A stretch of DNA of 64,000 nt from Paracoccus limosus (GCF_009711185.1 NZ_WMIF01000003.1:124001-188000), one strand, 5' to 3'; counted from the stretch's first letter, positions 26,460-35,493 are shown. The notes: generated from the letters alone by a model not told the origin. Numbers and translations: made by a program.

Positions 26460-27317
26460 TCAGGCCCTTCCGAACAGGCCCTGCGGGCGGGTGGCCAGCA
26501 CGAGCAGAAAGACAAGATGCCCGGCCAGCACGCCGAAACCGGGATCGATGCGGAAACCGATGGCCTGCGTCACGCCCAGCACCATCGAGCCGATGAAGGC
26601 GCCCCAGACCGAGCCCATGCCGCCGATGATCACCGCCTCGAAGGCATAGATCAGCTGCGCACCGCCATCCGAAGGCGCCACGGTCGAGCGCAGCGACTGA
26701 AACACCGCCGCAAAGCCAAGGATGCCGACTGCGATGGCCGTGGCCGAGGCATAGACCGCGCGCGGGTTGATCCCGGTCATCGCCGCCGCCTCGACATCGG
26801 AGGCCGCCGCGCGCAGCGCCCGGCCAAAGCGCGTGCGCCTGAGCAGCAGATCCAGCCCCCAGGTCAGCGCCACGGCAAAGACCAGCACGATCACCGGCAA
26901 AAGCCCGATATGGATGCCGCCAAAGGCCAGCGACCGGCTTTCCAGCCCGCCGCCGGGCAACGAGCGGCTGTTGGCCGACCAGATCTGCAGCATCAGGTTC
27001 TGCAGCGCCAGCGACAGGCCAAAGGTCGCGATCAGCGAGGGCAAGGGATCCTCGCCCACCACCCGGTTCAGCACCGCCTTTTGCAAAAGCCAGCCCAGAC
27101 CCACCGCCAGCGGCACCAGCGCCGCCATGACGGCAAAGGGCCCCAGCCCCAGCTTCGAGGCCAGCGAAATGCCGATCAGCGACAGCAGGATCACCAGATC
27201 GCCATGGCTGACGTTGACGATCTTCATCACCCCGAACATCAGCGCCATGCCCAGCGCGTATTGCGCATACATGCCGCCCAGCAGCACCCCCTGCACCAGC
27301 GCATCAAACCATTGCAT
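26460..27317 (-). CDS. LivH-type ABC permease, importer 2
   Basis: A 285-residue permease with LVQGVLLGGMYAQYALGMAL, NVSHGDLVILLSLIG and YAFEAVIIGGMGSVWGAFIGS. Its start lies inside the 3' end of livF (14-bp overlap), consistent with tight translational coupling. Confidence 0.93.
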   Translation of the reverse strand: MQWFDALVQGVLLGGMYAQYALGMALMFGVMKIVNVSHGDLVILLSLIGISLASKLGLGPFAVMAALVPLAVGLGWLLQKAVLNRVVGEDPLPSLIATFGLSLALQNLMLQIWSANSRSLPGGGLESRSLAFGGIHIGLLPVIVLVFAVALTWGLDLLLRRTRFGRALRAAASDVEAAAMTGINPRAVYASATAIAVGILGFAAVFQSLRSTVAPSDGGAQLIYAFEAVIIGGMGSVWGAFIGSMVLGVTQAIGFRIDPGFGVLAGHLVFLLVLATRPQGLFGRA

Positions 27318-28035
27318 GAGAGCCTCCGAAATAGGCGCGGCCGATGTCCTCGCGCGTGACCGCCCCGGATGCGCCGGTCAGCGTCACCCGGCCTTCCAGC
27401 ATGCAGTAAAGCCGGTCCGAGGCCGATTGCGCCAAACCCACGTCCTGTTCGACCAGCACGACCGATGTGCCCTGCGCCCGGATCTCGGGCAGGGCGGCAT
27501 AGATTTCGCGGATCACCTTGGGCGCAAGCCCCAGACTGATCTCGTCACACAGCAGCACCCGCGGCTGGCACAGCAGCGCCCGCCCGATCGAGACCATCTG
27601 CTGCTGGCCGCCCGACAGGCTTTGCACCGGGGTGCGGGCCTTGTCCCTGAGGATCGGAAACAGCTGTTGCAGCCGCGCCAGCGACCAGCCGCCCTTGCGG
27701 CCCAGCCGCTCGGCCTGATCGACGGCGACACGCAGGTTGTCCTCGACCGACATGCCGGTGAAAAGGCGCCGGCCCTCGGGGACGATGGCAATGCCCTTTT
27801 GCACCATGCGGTCGGTGGGCGTGCCGCCGATGGGCTGGCCCGCCAGCCGCACCATGTCGGGCGCTACCGGCAACAACCCCATGATCGCGCGCAGAAAGGT
27901 GGACTTGCCGGCGCCATTGGCACCGATCAGCGCCACGGCCTCGGCCTCGGCGATCTGGAAATCGACGCCGTAAAGCGCCTGAAAATCGCCATAGCGCGCC
28001 ACCAGCGCATGGGTGGACAGAACCGGATCCGTCAT
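27304..28035 (-). CDS. LivF-type ABC ATPase, importer 2
   Basis: A 243-residue ATPase: Walker A GANGAGKST, PEGRRLFTGMSVEDNL, LSGGQQQMVSIGRAL, Walker B VLLCDEISLGLAP, and VVLVEQDVG. ATG 28035 overlaps the livG stop by 4 bp; the longer open frame upstream is the reverse shadow of livG. Confidence 0.95.
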   Translation of the reverse strand: MTDPVLSTHALVARYGDFQALYGVDFQIAEAEAVALIGANGAGKSTFLRAIMGLLPVAPDMVRLAGQPIGGTPTDRMVQKGIAIVPEGRRLFTGMSVEDNLRVAVDQAERLGRKGGWSLARLQQLFPILRDKARTPVQSLSGGQQQMVSIGRALLCQPRVLLCDEISLGLAPKVIREIYAALPEIRAQGTSVVLVEQDVGLAQSASDRLYCMLEGRVTLTGASGAVTREDIGRAYFGGSHAMV

Positions 28036-28781
28036 GCCTCGATCCCCATGTAGACGCGTTTCACCTCGGGGTCGGCGATGACGGTCTGCGGCGCGCCCTC
28101 GGCGATCTTCTCGCCGAAATTCAGCACCATCAGCCGGTCGGCCACCGCCATCAGCGCATGCAGCACATGTTCGATCCAGATGATGGTCACGCCACGGTCG
28201 CGGATGCGCCGCACCAGCCCGACCAGCGCCGCCGATTCCTCGTCGGTCAGCCCGCCCGCGATCTCGTCCAGCAACAGCAGTTGCGGGTCCGAGGCCAGGG
28301 CCCGCGCCAGTTCCAGCCGCTTGCGGTCCAGCAGCGTCAGCCCGCCCGCGCGCAGATTGGCCTTGTCGGCCAGTTTGCAATCGCGCAGCACGCCCGCGCA
28401 AAAGGCATAGCTGTCGCGCTCGGACCGGCCGCCGCCAAAGGCCGAGGCGACCAGCAGGTTTTCAAAGGTGGTCATACCCGAATAGGGGCGCGGGATCTGG
28501 TAGGTCCGCCCGATCCCCATCTGGCAGCGGCGAAAGGGCGGCTCGCCGCGCAGCGCCACGCCCCCCAGCCGGATCTCGCCGGCCGAGGCGTGGATGTCGC
28601 CGCTGATGATGTTGAACAGCGTGGTCTTGCCCGCGCCATTCGGGCCAAGGATGCCCAGCACCTCGCCCCGATGCACGTCAAGGCTGACGCCATGCAGCAC
28701 GCGGACCGCGCCAAAGCTTTTCGACAGATCGCGTGCCGCCAGCAGAATGTCCCGGGTCGTCCCGGCGTCCTGGTCCAGCAT
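28032..28781 (-). CDS. LivG-type ABC ATPase, importer 2
   Basis: A 249-residue ATPase: Walker A GPNGAGKTT, RTYQIPRPYSGMTTFENL, TLLDRKRLELARAL, Walker B LLLLDEIAGGLTDEE, and HVLHALMAV. It begins 1 bp after the binding-protein gene ends, so binding protein, ATPases and permeases are one unit. Confidence 0.95.
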   Translation of the reverse strand: MLDQDAGTTRDILLAARDLSKSFGAVRVLHGVSLDVHRGEVLGILGPNGAGKTTLFNIISGDIHASAGEIRLGGVALRGEPPFRRCQMGIGRTYQIPRPYSGMTTFENLLVASAFGGGRSERDSYAFCAGVLRDCKLADKANLRAGGLTLLDRKRLELARALASDPQLLLLDEIAGGLTDEESAALVGLVRRIRDRGVTIIWIEHVLHALMAVADRLMVLNFGEKIAEGAPQTVIADPEVKRVYMGIEA

Positions 28782-28782
28782 C

Positions 28783-30075
28783 TTACCAGCTGATCGGCAC
28801 GATCTTCTGTTCCGGCGCGATCAGCTGGTTCACAGAATTGTCCACGATCTTCAGGTCATAGGGCCATTTCTCGCCCTTGACCCACTGCCCGCCAAAGATC
28901 GGCATGGTGCAGACGTTCTTGTGCGGCTGACCCGAGAACTTGACCGGGCCGCAGACGGTGGTCAGGTCGGTGGCGGCCATGGCCTCGCGGTTGGCCTCGC
29001 GGTCCAGCGGATCGGTCGAGCGTTTCAGGATGTCGATGGCCACCTCCAGCAGCGCATGGGAATAGCCCAGAGGCTGCGTCCATTGCCGTTTGCGGTCGGC
29101 CTCCCATTCGTCGGCCAGCGCGCGGCCGTTCTGGCCGGTCAGGCTGGACGGGAAGGGAAAGGCCGGCGTCCACCAGACCTCCGAGGACATGCCATTGCCC
29201 AAAGGGCCCATCGCCTCGACCCCGCCGGGAAACAGCAGCGCCGCCGCCACCGTGACCGCGCGCGGCTTGAAGCCCTGCTGGTTGCATTGCGTCACGAAGG
29301 TCTTGAGATCGTCGGGATAGGTGATGCCGCCGATGATTTCGCAGCCGGCCTTCTTGAAGGCGTCGATCTGGGCCGAGAAATCATTGGTCCGGGCCTGGAA
29401 ATACCCCGGGATGGTGACATCGTAGCCGGCGGCGCGGGTGGGCTTGGGCAGGCCGTAATCCTCGTTGCCCCAGGTCTCGCCATCGATGTTTTGCGGAAAC
29501 AGCATCCCGACCTTGCGGTTGGTCTCCAGCCCGTTCCACAGCCCGACAAAGGTGTTCAGCGCCTCGTCCAGACCCCAGAAGAAATGATAGGTCCAGTCGA
29601 ATTCGCCGCCGCCGCGCGGCATCACCACCGCCTGCCACGGCGCACCCGCCGAGATGCAGGGCGTCTCGTAAAGCTCGGATTGTTCCATCACCGGCAGGAT
29701 GGTGTCGGTGGTCGAGGCCGGCACCATCAGATGCACCTCGTCGTTCAGGATCAGGTCGCCCGCGATTTCCGCCGCCTTGTTGGGGTTCGACTGGCTGTCG
29801 CGTTCAAGGATCTCCAGCTCATAGGTACTGCCGTTGGCGGCGGTGATCTTGCCCCCCAGCGCGGCGCGGATCTTTTGCACGGTATAGCCGTCGGTTTCGC
29901 CAAACAGGCCCAGCGGGCCGGTGGCGGGGGTGACATAGGCCATCTTGATCTTGCCCGCCGTCTGCGCGCGCAGATAGCCCGGCAGCGCCAGGGTCGAGAC
30001 CATCCCCGCCCCCAGTCCCTGCAGGACGCTGCGGCGGCTGATGCCGGACCGGACCAGCCTGTTGAAATAGGTCAT
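28783..30075 (-). CDS. Tat-exported periplasmic binding protein, importer 2
   Basis: A 430-residue type-I periplasmic binding protein. The N-terminus has a Tat motif, S-R-R-S-V-L (about 13-18), then a hydrophobic stretch and a cleavage region ending LRAQTA. The mature protein starts KIKMAYVTPATGPLGLFGE. The shared element RDSQSNPNKAAEIAGDLIL matches KDSQSNPNRAAEVAKELIL in the second binding protein of the island (31200-32477), so they are paralogues. Tat export of a LIV-type binding protein implies folding in the cytoplasm first. The ligand is presumably the aromatic growth substrate. Confidence 0.9.
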   Translation of the reverse strand: MTYFNRLVRSGISRRSVLQGLGAGMVSTLALPGYLRAQTAGKIKMAYVTPATGPLGLFGETDGYTVQKIRAALGGKITAANGSTYELEILERDSQSNPNKAAEIAGDLILNDEVHLMVPASTTDTILPVMEQSELYETPCISAGAPWQAVVMPRGGGEFDWTYHFFWGLDEALNTFVGLWNGLETNRKVGMLFPQNIDGETWGNEDYGLPKPTRAAGYDVTIPGYFQARTNDFSAQIDAFKKAGCEIIGGITYPDDLKTFVTQCNQQGFKPRAVTVAAALLFPGGVEAMGPLGNGMSSEVWWTPAFPFPSSLTGQNGRALADEWEADRKRQWTQPLGYSHALLEVAIDILKRSTDPLDREANREAMAATDLTTVCGPVKFSGQPHKNVCTMPIFGGQWVKGEKWPYDLKIVDNSVNQLIAPEQKIVPISW

Positions 30076-30139
30076 CGTGTTTCCTCCCTTGGGGCTGCCG
30101 GTTCCGCCTCCTCCTCAGGCGGGGCCGGCGCCCGTGATT

Positions 30140-30940
30140 TCAGGTCATGCGGGTCAGCGAGCCGCCGTCGATCACGATCAGCGAGCCGGTAAAGAACGCC
30201 CCCGCCGGCGAGGCCAGCAGCAGCGCCAGCCCCTTGATGTCCTCGACATCGCCAATGCGCCCGATCAGCGACTGGCTTTCAAAGGCGGCGCGGTCGGCCT
30301 TGTTGCGCAGGCGCCCGCCGGCGATATTGGTGATGAAGGGGCCGGGCAGGATGGCGTTGACGCGGATGCCATAGGCGCCAAGCTCCATCGCCATGTGGCG
30401 CACGAAATGGTTCACCGCCGCCTTGGCCGGCATGTAGCTGGTGCCGACGATGCTTTCGTTGATCTGCGAGGCGATGGACGAGGTGACGATGATCTCGCCG
30501 CCGCCCTTGGGCTTCATGTGCCGGACGGCGTTCTTGACCGTGGTATAGACCGAGGTCAGGTTGATCTCGATGCCGCGGTCCCATTGGCTGTCGGGGATGT
30601 TCTCGATGGCGCCGTCGGGGTTGCGCACGCCTTCGGGGGTCATGAAGCCGGGGCCGGGGTCGATGCCGGCATTGGCAAAGACCGTGTCGATGCGGCCATG
30701 GCGTTCGGCCACCGCGTCAAAGGCCGCAGCCATCGCCGGGCGGTCGCCGACATCGACCTGCTGGCCCCAGATCTCGCCGCCTGCGGCGCCCAGTTCGGCC
30801 ACGGTGCGCGACAGCCCCTCGGCGTCGATGTCAAAGATGCAGACCCGCGCGCCCTGCTGCAGCATGATCTCGGCATAGGCGCGGCCAAGACCGCTGGCGC
30901 CGCCGGTGACGATCACGGATTTCCCGCGCACGTCGAACAT
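30140..30940 (-). CDS. Short-chain dehydrogenase/reductase
   Basis: A 266-residue classical SDR: cofactor motif TGGASGLGRAYA (about 12-23), NAG in VFANAGIDPG, catalytic Ser in TSSIASQ and the Y-x3-K motif in SYMPAKAAVNHF. An in-frame TTG at 30958 has a better-spaced GGGAGG upstream, so the protein may be six residues longer. It is the first gene of the long operon running to the flavin reductase (21758). It probably oxidises or reduces a side chain of an imported aromatic; the substrate is unknown. Confidence 0.9.
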   Translation of the reverse strand: MFDVRGKSVIVTGGASGLGRAYAEIMLQQGARVCIFDIDAEGLSRTVAELGAAGGEIWGQQVDVGDRPAMAAAFDAVAERHGRIDTVFANAGIDPGPGFMTPEGVRNPDGAIENIPDSQWDRGIEINLTSVYTTVKNAVRHMKPKGGGEIIVTSSIASQINESIVGTSYMPAKAAVNHFVRHMAMELGAYGIRVNAILPGPFITNIAGGRLRNKADRAAFESQSLIGRIGDVEDIKGLALLLASPAGAFFTGSLIVIDGGSLTRMT

Positions 30941-31172
30941 CGTTTCCAGTGAAGCCAAAACATCCTCCCATCCGCTTCGTTCGGTCCCGGCCGGACAGGG
31001 CACCACGGCCCGCGCCGCAACGCAGGCAAGGGGGCGCCGGCCGTGAAAACCCGGTGCGCGCCTTGCGTCCATCCTGTCGAGAGGGCCACGCCCCCCTCCC
31101 AGAGGGCGCAACCAGTGCCTGTATCAAGCGGCCTGCGCCGGCCCAAGTCAAATGCGGAAAGCGGCCATTAAC

Positions 31173-31187
31173 ATAGCGCTTCGATAT
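31173..31187. promoter_or_regulatory. LysR-type box 3 (SDR-importer 2-hydroxylase operon)
   Basis: ATAGCGCTTCGATAT is a full match to ATA-N-C-N5-G-N-TAT with T-N11-A. It lies 12 bp after the upstream binding-protein stop and 232 bp before the SDR ATG. The 30941-31172 leader between holds no open frame I trust, only GC-rich inverted repeats. Confidence 0.6.
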
Positions 31188-31199
31188 ATAGCGCCGAGC

Positions 31200-32477
31200 T
31201 CAGGCCAGCGCCTCCATGCTGCCGCCCGTCGGGATCTCGGGGGCGCCGCCATTCTCGACGATCACCAGATCATAGCCGCCGCCCTGTTTCATCCGCCATT
31301 GTCCGCCGGTCAGCGGCGTCTTGCAGACGTTCCTGGCGGCGAAGTCCGGCACGCCGGCACCGTTCCATGCCACCTTGCCGACGACGGTGGCCATGTCGGT
31401 GGCGGCCACCGCCTCGGCCACGGCATCGCCATCGTCCACATCGCCCGCCCGGCCCATGACATTGGCCGCGACCTCGAACAGCGAATGCACAAAGCCGATC
31501 GGCTGCGTCCATGGCCGCCCGGTGCTGGCGGTGAAATCCGCCGCCAGTTCGGCCGAGCTCTTGCCGGTCAGCGTCGACGAGAACGGGTGCGAGGGCGACC
31601 ACCACACCTCTGAAGACAGGTTGTGCCCGGCCTGCCCCAGCGCCTCGACCGATTGCGGGAACAGCAGCGCCTTGGCCACGGTCACCGCCTTGGGCGTCAG
31701 ACCCTGCTGGCGCAGCTGCGCCCAGAAGGTGGCGAAATCGGGCGGGATGACGACGCCGGTGATGATATCGGCCTTGGCCGCCTTGAAGGCATTGATCTGG
31801 GCCGAGAAATCATCCGAGAGGTTCTGAAAGCTGCCGGGATTGGTCAGCGCATAGCCCCGTTCGACCAGACCCGGACGCAGGCCGGTTTCCGGATCGCCCC
31901 AGGCATTGCCATCGGCATCATTGGGAAACAGCCCGCCCACCGCCTTGTCGGTGCTCAGCTGGTCCCACATGGCGGTATAGACGCGGATCACGTCCTCCAT
32001 GCCCCAGAAGTAATGGAAGGCATAGTCAAAGGGCTTCCAGCTGGCCGGATCGCGCGGATTGCCCTGCTGGCCGATGAACCACGGCTGCCATGGCGCCACC
32101 GTGGTGATGCAGGGCACGCCCTCGCCCTCGCAGACCCCGGCCACGGGATTGGTGTTTTCCGGCGTCGAGGCCGCCAGCATCAGCTTGACGCCGTCGCTGA
32201 GGATCAGTTCCTTGGCGACCTCGGCGGCGCGGTTCGGGTTCGACTGGCTGTCCTTGACCACCACCTCGAAATTGCGCCCCGCCTCCGAGGCAAGGAAGGT
32301 CTTGATGTTCCAGTCGTCGCTTTCGGCAAAGCTGGCCAGCGGCCCGGTTCTGGGCGAGACATAACCCAGCCGGATCTTGGCCCCCTGCGCCAGAGCCGGC
32401 GCGGCCAGATGGGACGAGGCGGCAAGGGTCAGGCCGGTGGCCACGGTGCCGCGCAGGAATTTCCGTCTGGTGAACAT
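31200..32477 (-). CDS. Tat-exported periplasmic binding protein 2 (orphan, possibly for importer 1)
   Basis: A 425-residue binding protein beginning MFTRRKFLRGTVATGLTLA: a clear Tat motif T-R-R-K-F-L and cleavage after APALA. The mature domain starts KIRLGYVSPRTGPLASFAE and shares many blocks with the other binding protein of the island (FSAQINAFK, SSEVWW, RPWTQPIGF), so it is a paralogue. It is a single-gene unit with its own LysR-type box, and importer 1 lacks a binding protein, so this may be its missing partner. Start codon preceded by GGGGAGGATGAA. Confidence 0.9.
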   Translation of the reverse strand: MFTRRKFLRGTVATGLTLAASSHLAAPALAQGAKIRLGYVSPRTGPLASFAESDDWNIKTFLASEAGRNFEVVVKDSQSNPNRAAEVAKELILSDGVKLMLAASTPENTNPVAGVCEGEGVPCITTVAPWQPWFIGQQGNPRDPASWKPFDYAFHYFWGMEDVIRVYTAMWDQLSTDKAVGGLFPNDADGNAWGDPETGLRPGLVERGYALTNPGSFQNLSDDFSAQINAFKAAKADIITGVVIPPDFATFWAQLRQQGLTPKAVTVAKALLFPQSVEALGQAGHNLSSEVWWSPSHPFSSTLTGKSSAELAADFTASTGRPWTQPIGFVHSLFEVAANVMGRAGDVDDGDAVAEAVAATDMATVVGKVAWNGAGVPDFAARNVCKTPLTGGQWRMKQGGGYDLVIVENGGAPEIPTGGSMEALA

Positions 32478-32585
32478 TTCATCCTCCCCGATGATCCGGG
32501 CAGGGCCTCCCGCCCGCCCGCTCCCCAACGGCGACCAGAATGGCCGCTGCCGGGGCGATTTAGTTTAGCATCTCGGTCCCGCAGT

Positions 32586-32600
32586 ATAACCCGACGCTAT
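32586..32600. promoter_or_regulatory. LysR-type box 4 (binding protein 2 promoter)
   Basis: ATAACCCGACGCTAT keeps every fixed position of ATA-N-C-N5-G-N-TAT (minus strand ATAGCGTCGGGTTAT) and T-N11-A. It is 108 bp upstream of the binding-protein ATG, in the only gap between that gene and the esterase gene. Confidence 0.6.
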
Positions 32601-32621
32601 GAAAGCGCACCCCGCCCGCCC

Positions 32622-33281
32622 TTACCTTCCCGCGGCCATCTCGGCTCTGCGTCCCTGGGCGAGCGCGGTGAGGATGGTTTCGAGCATGGCGATCTCGGCG
32701 CCGGCGACCTCGTGCGGGCGGCCGGGGAACAGATCGGCGCGCAGCGCGGCGCGGGCGCGGCCCAGATCCAGCGCCGCCGCGGCAAAGGCCTCGACCGGGA
32801 TCCAGGGGTCGGCGTCCGAGCCCGTCAGATAGACCGGCAGACCCGGCGGCAACCGCAGGGGCCGCGCGTCCGAGGCCACCCCGACCCGGCAGCCGGTCAG
32901 CGCCACCAGCGCATCCGGCGGCGCCACCCCCGTCAGCGCATGTTCCAGCGACAGGCACGCCCCCTGCGAGAACCCCGCCAGCAGCAGCGGCCGGCCGGGG
33001 GCCGCCGCCCGCGTCGCCGCGATCAGCGCCGCCAGCCCCGCCAGCGCCTGCGCCAGCGCGGCGCGCGTCGCATCGGTCAGCGGGTCGATCGCGCGGGCGT
33101 CATACCAGCTGCCCTGCGGCGCGCGCGGCAGCACGAAGGCCACGCCCGGCACCGCCAGCCGCGCCAGCACATGGGACTGCATCTCTTCGGGCGACTGGCC
33201 CCGGCCATGGACAAGGACGCAAAGCGCCCTTGCCCCGGCCAGATCCGCCCCGCAATGCAGGGCCTCCAGCGCCGCCGTCAT
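32622..33281 (-). CDS. MhqD-like carboxylesterase/phospholipase
   Basis: A 219-residue alpha/beta hydrolase of the carboxylesterase-2/YodD-MhqD group: LVHGRGQSPEEM (oxyanion), nucleophile GFSQGA (about 114), Asp in TGSDADPWIP and His in FPGRPHEV. It overlaps the ring-cleaving dioxygenase gene by 4 bp (ATGA). In Bacillus an mhqD esterase and mhqO dioxygenase likewise go together in quinone and hydroquinone detoxification; the precise substrate of MhqD is not established there either. Confidence 0.85.
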   Translation of the reverse strand: MTAALEALHCGADLAGARALCVLVHGRGQSPEEMQSHVLARLAVPGVAFVLPRAPQGSWYDARAIDPLTDATRAALAQALAGLAALIAATRAAAPGRPLLLAGFSQGACLSLEHALTGVAPPDALVALTGCRVGVASDARPLRLPPGLPVYLTGSDADPWIPVEAFAAAALDLGRARAALRADLFPGRPHEVAGAEIAMLETILTALAQGRRAEMAAGR

Positions 33282-34237
33282 GCGAATTCGGCCGCTTCCA
33301 GACCGGCGCGCAGCTCGTCCTCGCGGTCCTTGAACCACGGCGGGAACACCAGCGTCTTGCCGATCTCGCCCGGCGGCTCATCGCGCGCCCAGCCCTGCGG
33401 CGTGGTCCAGGCCAGCTCGAACAGCGCCCCGCCGGGGCTGCGCACATAGCAGGACTTGAAGTAGTTGCGGTCCTTTTGTTCGGAAATGTCGGTAAAGCCC
33501 AGACCCTCGATATGGGCGCGCAGCTTCATCTGGTTTTCCTCGTCGCCGGTGTTCAGCGCCAGATGGTGGATGGTGCCGCCCGACAGCGTCCAGGTGCCCT
33601 GATGGCTGTCGCGGTCCACGATCACCTCGACGCGCTGCACCACGCCGCCGGCATCGGGCACGCGAAACACCAGACCCTCGTCGCTGTCGGCCTCTTTTGC
33701 CAGCGGCAGCGCGATGGTCAGGAAATCGTCCATCGCCGTGCGGTCCATCACCGCCACCGCCGCGCCATAGATGCCCTTGATGCCATGCGCCCGGGTGATG
33801 CCCTGCGCCGCGTTGGTGATGGGTTCGCGCCCGTCGCCATCGCTTTCGACCAGCTCATGCGGGATGCCGCAGGGATGGGCAAAGACCACCCGGTCGGCGC
33901 CAAAGCGCGTCACCTTGGCCGCCGCGAGGCCGCGCGCGTTCAGCCGCTCGACCCAGAAATCCGCCGCCCCCTTCGGGATCGACTGCATGATGGTGCGCGA
34001 CTGGTTGGTGCCGCGCCGGCCATAGATCCCGGGCTTGCGGAACGGGAACGTCGTGATGATCGTCGAGGCATCGCCATCGGGCGAGCCATAATACAGGTGA
34101 TAGACCGGGATCACCCCGTCAAACAGCACCGTGCGCTTGACCGAATGCAGGCCCAGCGTCTTGGTGTAAAAGTCGAAATCCTCCTGCGCGCCGTCGGTGG
34201 ACAGCGTCAGGTGGTGATAGCCGCTGACAAGAGCCAT
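33278..34237 (-). CDS. VOC-family ring-cleaving (hydroquinone-type) dioxygenase, MhqO/LinE-like
   Basis: A 319-residue vicinal-oxygen-chelate protein with two VOC modules (about 5-135 and 155-285). Candidate Fe(II) ligands are His in YHHLTLS, His in GTIHHLALN and Glu in GALFELAWT, the usual His-His-Glu set. This group cleaves hydroquinones next to an OH without needing a vicinal diol. It is 3 bp after the intradiol dioxygenase gene and overlaps the esterase gene, giving a three-gene unit divergent from lysR 2. Confidence 0.88.
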   Translation of the reverse strand: MALVSGYHHLTLSTDGAQEDFDFYTKTLGLHSVKRTVLFDGVIPVYHLYYGSPDGDASTIITTFPFRKPGIYGRRGTNQSRTIMQSIPKGAADFWVERLNARGLAAAKVTRFGADRVVFAHPCGIPHELVESDGDGREPITNAAQGITRAHGIKGIYGAAVAVMDRTAMDDFLTIALPLAKEADSDEGLVFRVPDAGGVVQRVEVIVDRDSHQGTWTLSGGTIHHLALNTGDEENQMKLRAHIEGLGFTDISEQKDRNYFKSCYVRSPGGALFELAWTTPQGWARDEPPGEIGKTLVFPPWFKDREDELRAGLEAAEFA

Positions 34238-34240
34238 GTT

Positions 34241-35416
34241 TCACTTTCCTCCCATGGTGTCGGTTCCGGGCCGTGCCAGCGGGCACAGCACCAGGTTCAG
34301 GTCCAGCAGATGTTCGCGCGCCCCGGAGCGGGTCCGGCGGGCGCAAAAATCCGCCAGAAGCTCGGGTTTGACGCCGAAGACCGCATCGCGGCCGATGGCG
34401 GGATCGGCACGGTCGAAGATATGCGTGGTCAGGGTCTCGTGCCCCGGGGCGGTGACGCGGAAATGCAGATGCGCGGGCCGCTCCAGCGGGCAGCCAAGCG
34501 CCGCCATCAGCCGCCCGACCGGCCCGTCCGAGGGCAGCGCATAGCCCCCCGGCTTGACGGTCAGGAAATCGAACTGGCCCCGGCCATCGGCGCGCAAGCG
34601 GCCACGCAGGTTGAACTCCGGCTGGCGGTCGGGCTGCTGGTTCTCATAGAGGCCGGCGGCATTGGCGTGCCAGACCTCGACCCGCGCCCCGGCCAGACCG
34701 CGCCCGGCCAGATCGGTGACCCGCCCCGAGACCCGCAGCCGCTCGCCCCGACCATCGCGCGACAGATCCGCCCCCAGCGCCAGATCGGGCGCATCGGCGC
34801 GGTAGAACGGCCCGGCGCCGGTATTGGGCGTGGCCCCGCGCGGGCGCGGCGCGTTCAGCCCTTCGACCAGCGCCGAGACCCCCAGCACATCGGCCAAAAG
34901 CACCCATTCCTGACGGCGCGCATCGCTGTGATGGCCAAGCTCGGTCAGAAACCCCAGCGCCTGCCGGAATTCGGCCGCCGAGGGCCGCAGCGCGCCGACC
35001 AGCAGATGCAGATGCCCCGCCGCCAGCGCCACCGCCTCGGCCAGCCGCGACGGCGCCCCCCCGGCCAGCCGCCGCTGCAGTTCCTGCCCGATGCTGTCGG
35101 GGAAACCGGCGGCGGGGGGTGGAGGGGCGGGTGGTGCGGCGGACAGCGCAGCAGGCCCGGGCGTGGGCCCGGCGGGCGTGGCAGATTCGGGCAGCTGCAA
35201 GGGCAGCGCCCCGGATGCCGGCGTTGGCGCAGCCAGTTCGGACGGCGCGAGCCTCTCGGGCAGCGCCACAGGCCCCTGCACGGACCCGACCGGTGCGGCA
35301 TCCCCGGGCAGCGCGCCCTGTCCCGGCACGGACCCGGGCACGGACCCCAAGCCGACAGGCGCCCGCCCCGGCCCAGGCCCCAAGGCCCTCTGCTCTGGCT
35401 CGCGGCAATCATCCAT
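34241..35416 (-). CDS. Second intradiol dioxygenase with a proline-rich N-terminal extension
   Basis: A 391-residue protein about 100 residues longer than normal intradiol enzymes. Residues about 1-110 are low-complexity, rich in Pro, Ala and Gly, with repeated PGP, PGSVPG and APPAPPPP. The dimer domain follows (ALGFLTELGHHSDARRQEWV), then the catalytic sandwich with iron ligands Tyr in GLYENQQPD, Tyr in GGYALPSDGPVG and two His in RPAHLHFRV. It is homologous to the hydroxyquinol dioxygenase at 17446-18282. ATG 35416 has GAGGAG upstream at workable spacing; an internal start near residue 105 would give a normal-sized enzyme. Substrate probably hydroxyquinol or a substituted catechol. Confidence 0.85.
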   Translation of the reverse strand: MDDCREPEQRALGPGPGRAPVGLGSVPGSVPGQGALPGDAAPVGSVQGPVALPERLAPSELAAPTPASGALPLQLPESATPAGPTPGPAALSAAPPAPPPPAAGFPDSIGQELQRRLAGGAPSRLAEAVALAAGHLHLLVGALRPSAAEFRQALGFLTELGHHSDARRQEWVLLADVLGVSALVEGLNAPRPRGATPNTGAGPFYRADAPDLALGADLSRDGRGERLRVSGRVTDLAGRGLAGARVEVWHANAAGLYENQQPDRQPEFNLRGRLRADGRGQFDFLTVKPGGYALPSDGPVGRLMAALGCPLERPAHLHFRVTAPGHETLTTHIFDRADPAIGRDAVFGVKPELLADFCARRTRSGAREHLLDLNLVLCPLARPGTDTMGGK

Positions 35417-35493
35417 GCCTGCGCAACTCCTCTTCCCCGAGAAGCTGCTAACATGGCCAAACCCGAAACAGCTTGAGTTTTGCCCACAAGCAT

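Noticed and set aside
18296..30075. LivHMGF genes as ordinary branched-chain amino acid importers
   Set aside because: Both sets are in operon with aromatic hydroxylase or dioxygenase genes and under the island box, so an amino-acid role is less likely, although the ligand is unproven.
32599..32832. Small plus-strand frame starting at the ATG that abuts LysR box 4
   Set aside because: The TATG is part of the operator palindrome; the frame runs antisense into the esterase gene and encodes only low-complexity Ala/Arg/Ser sequence.
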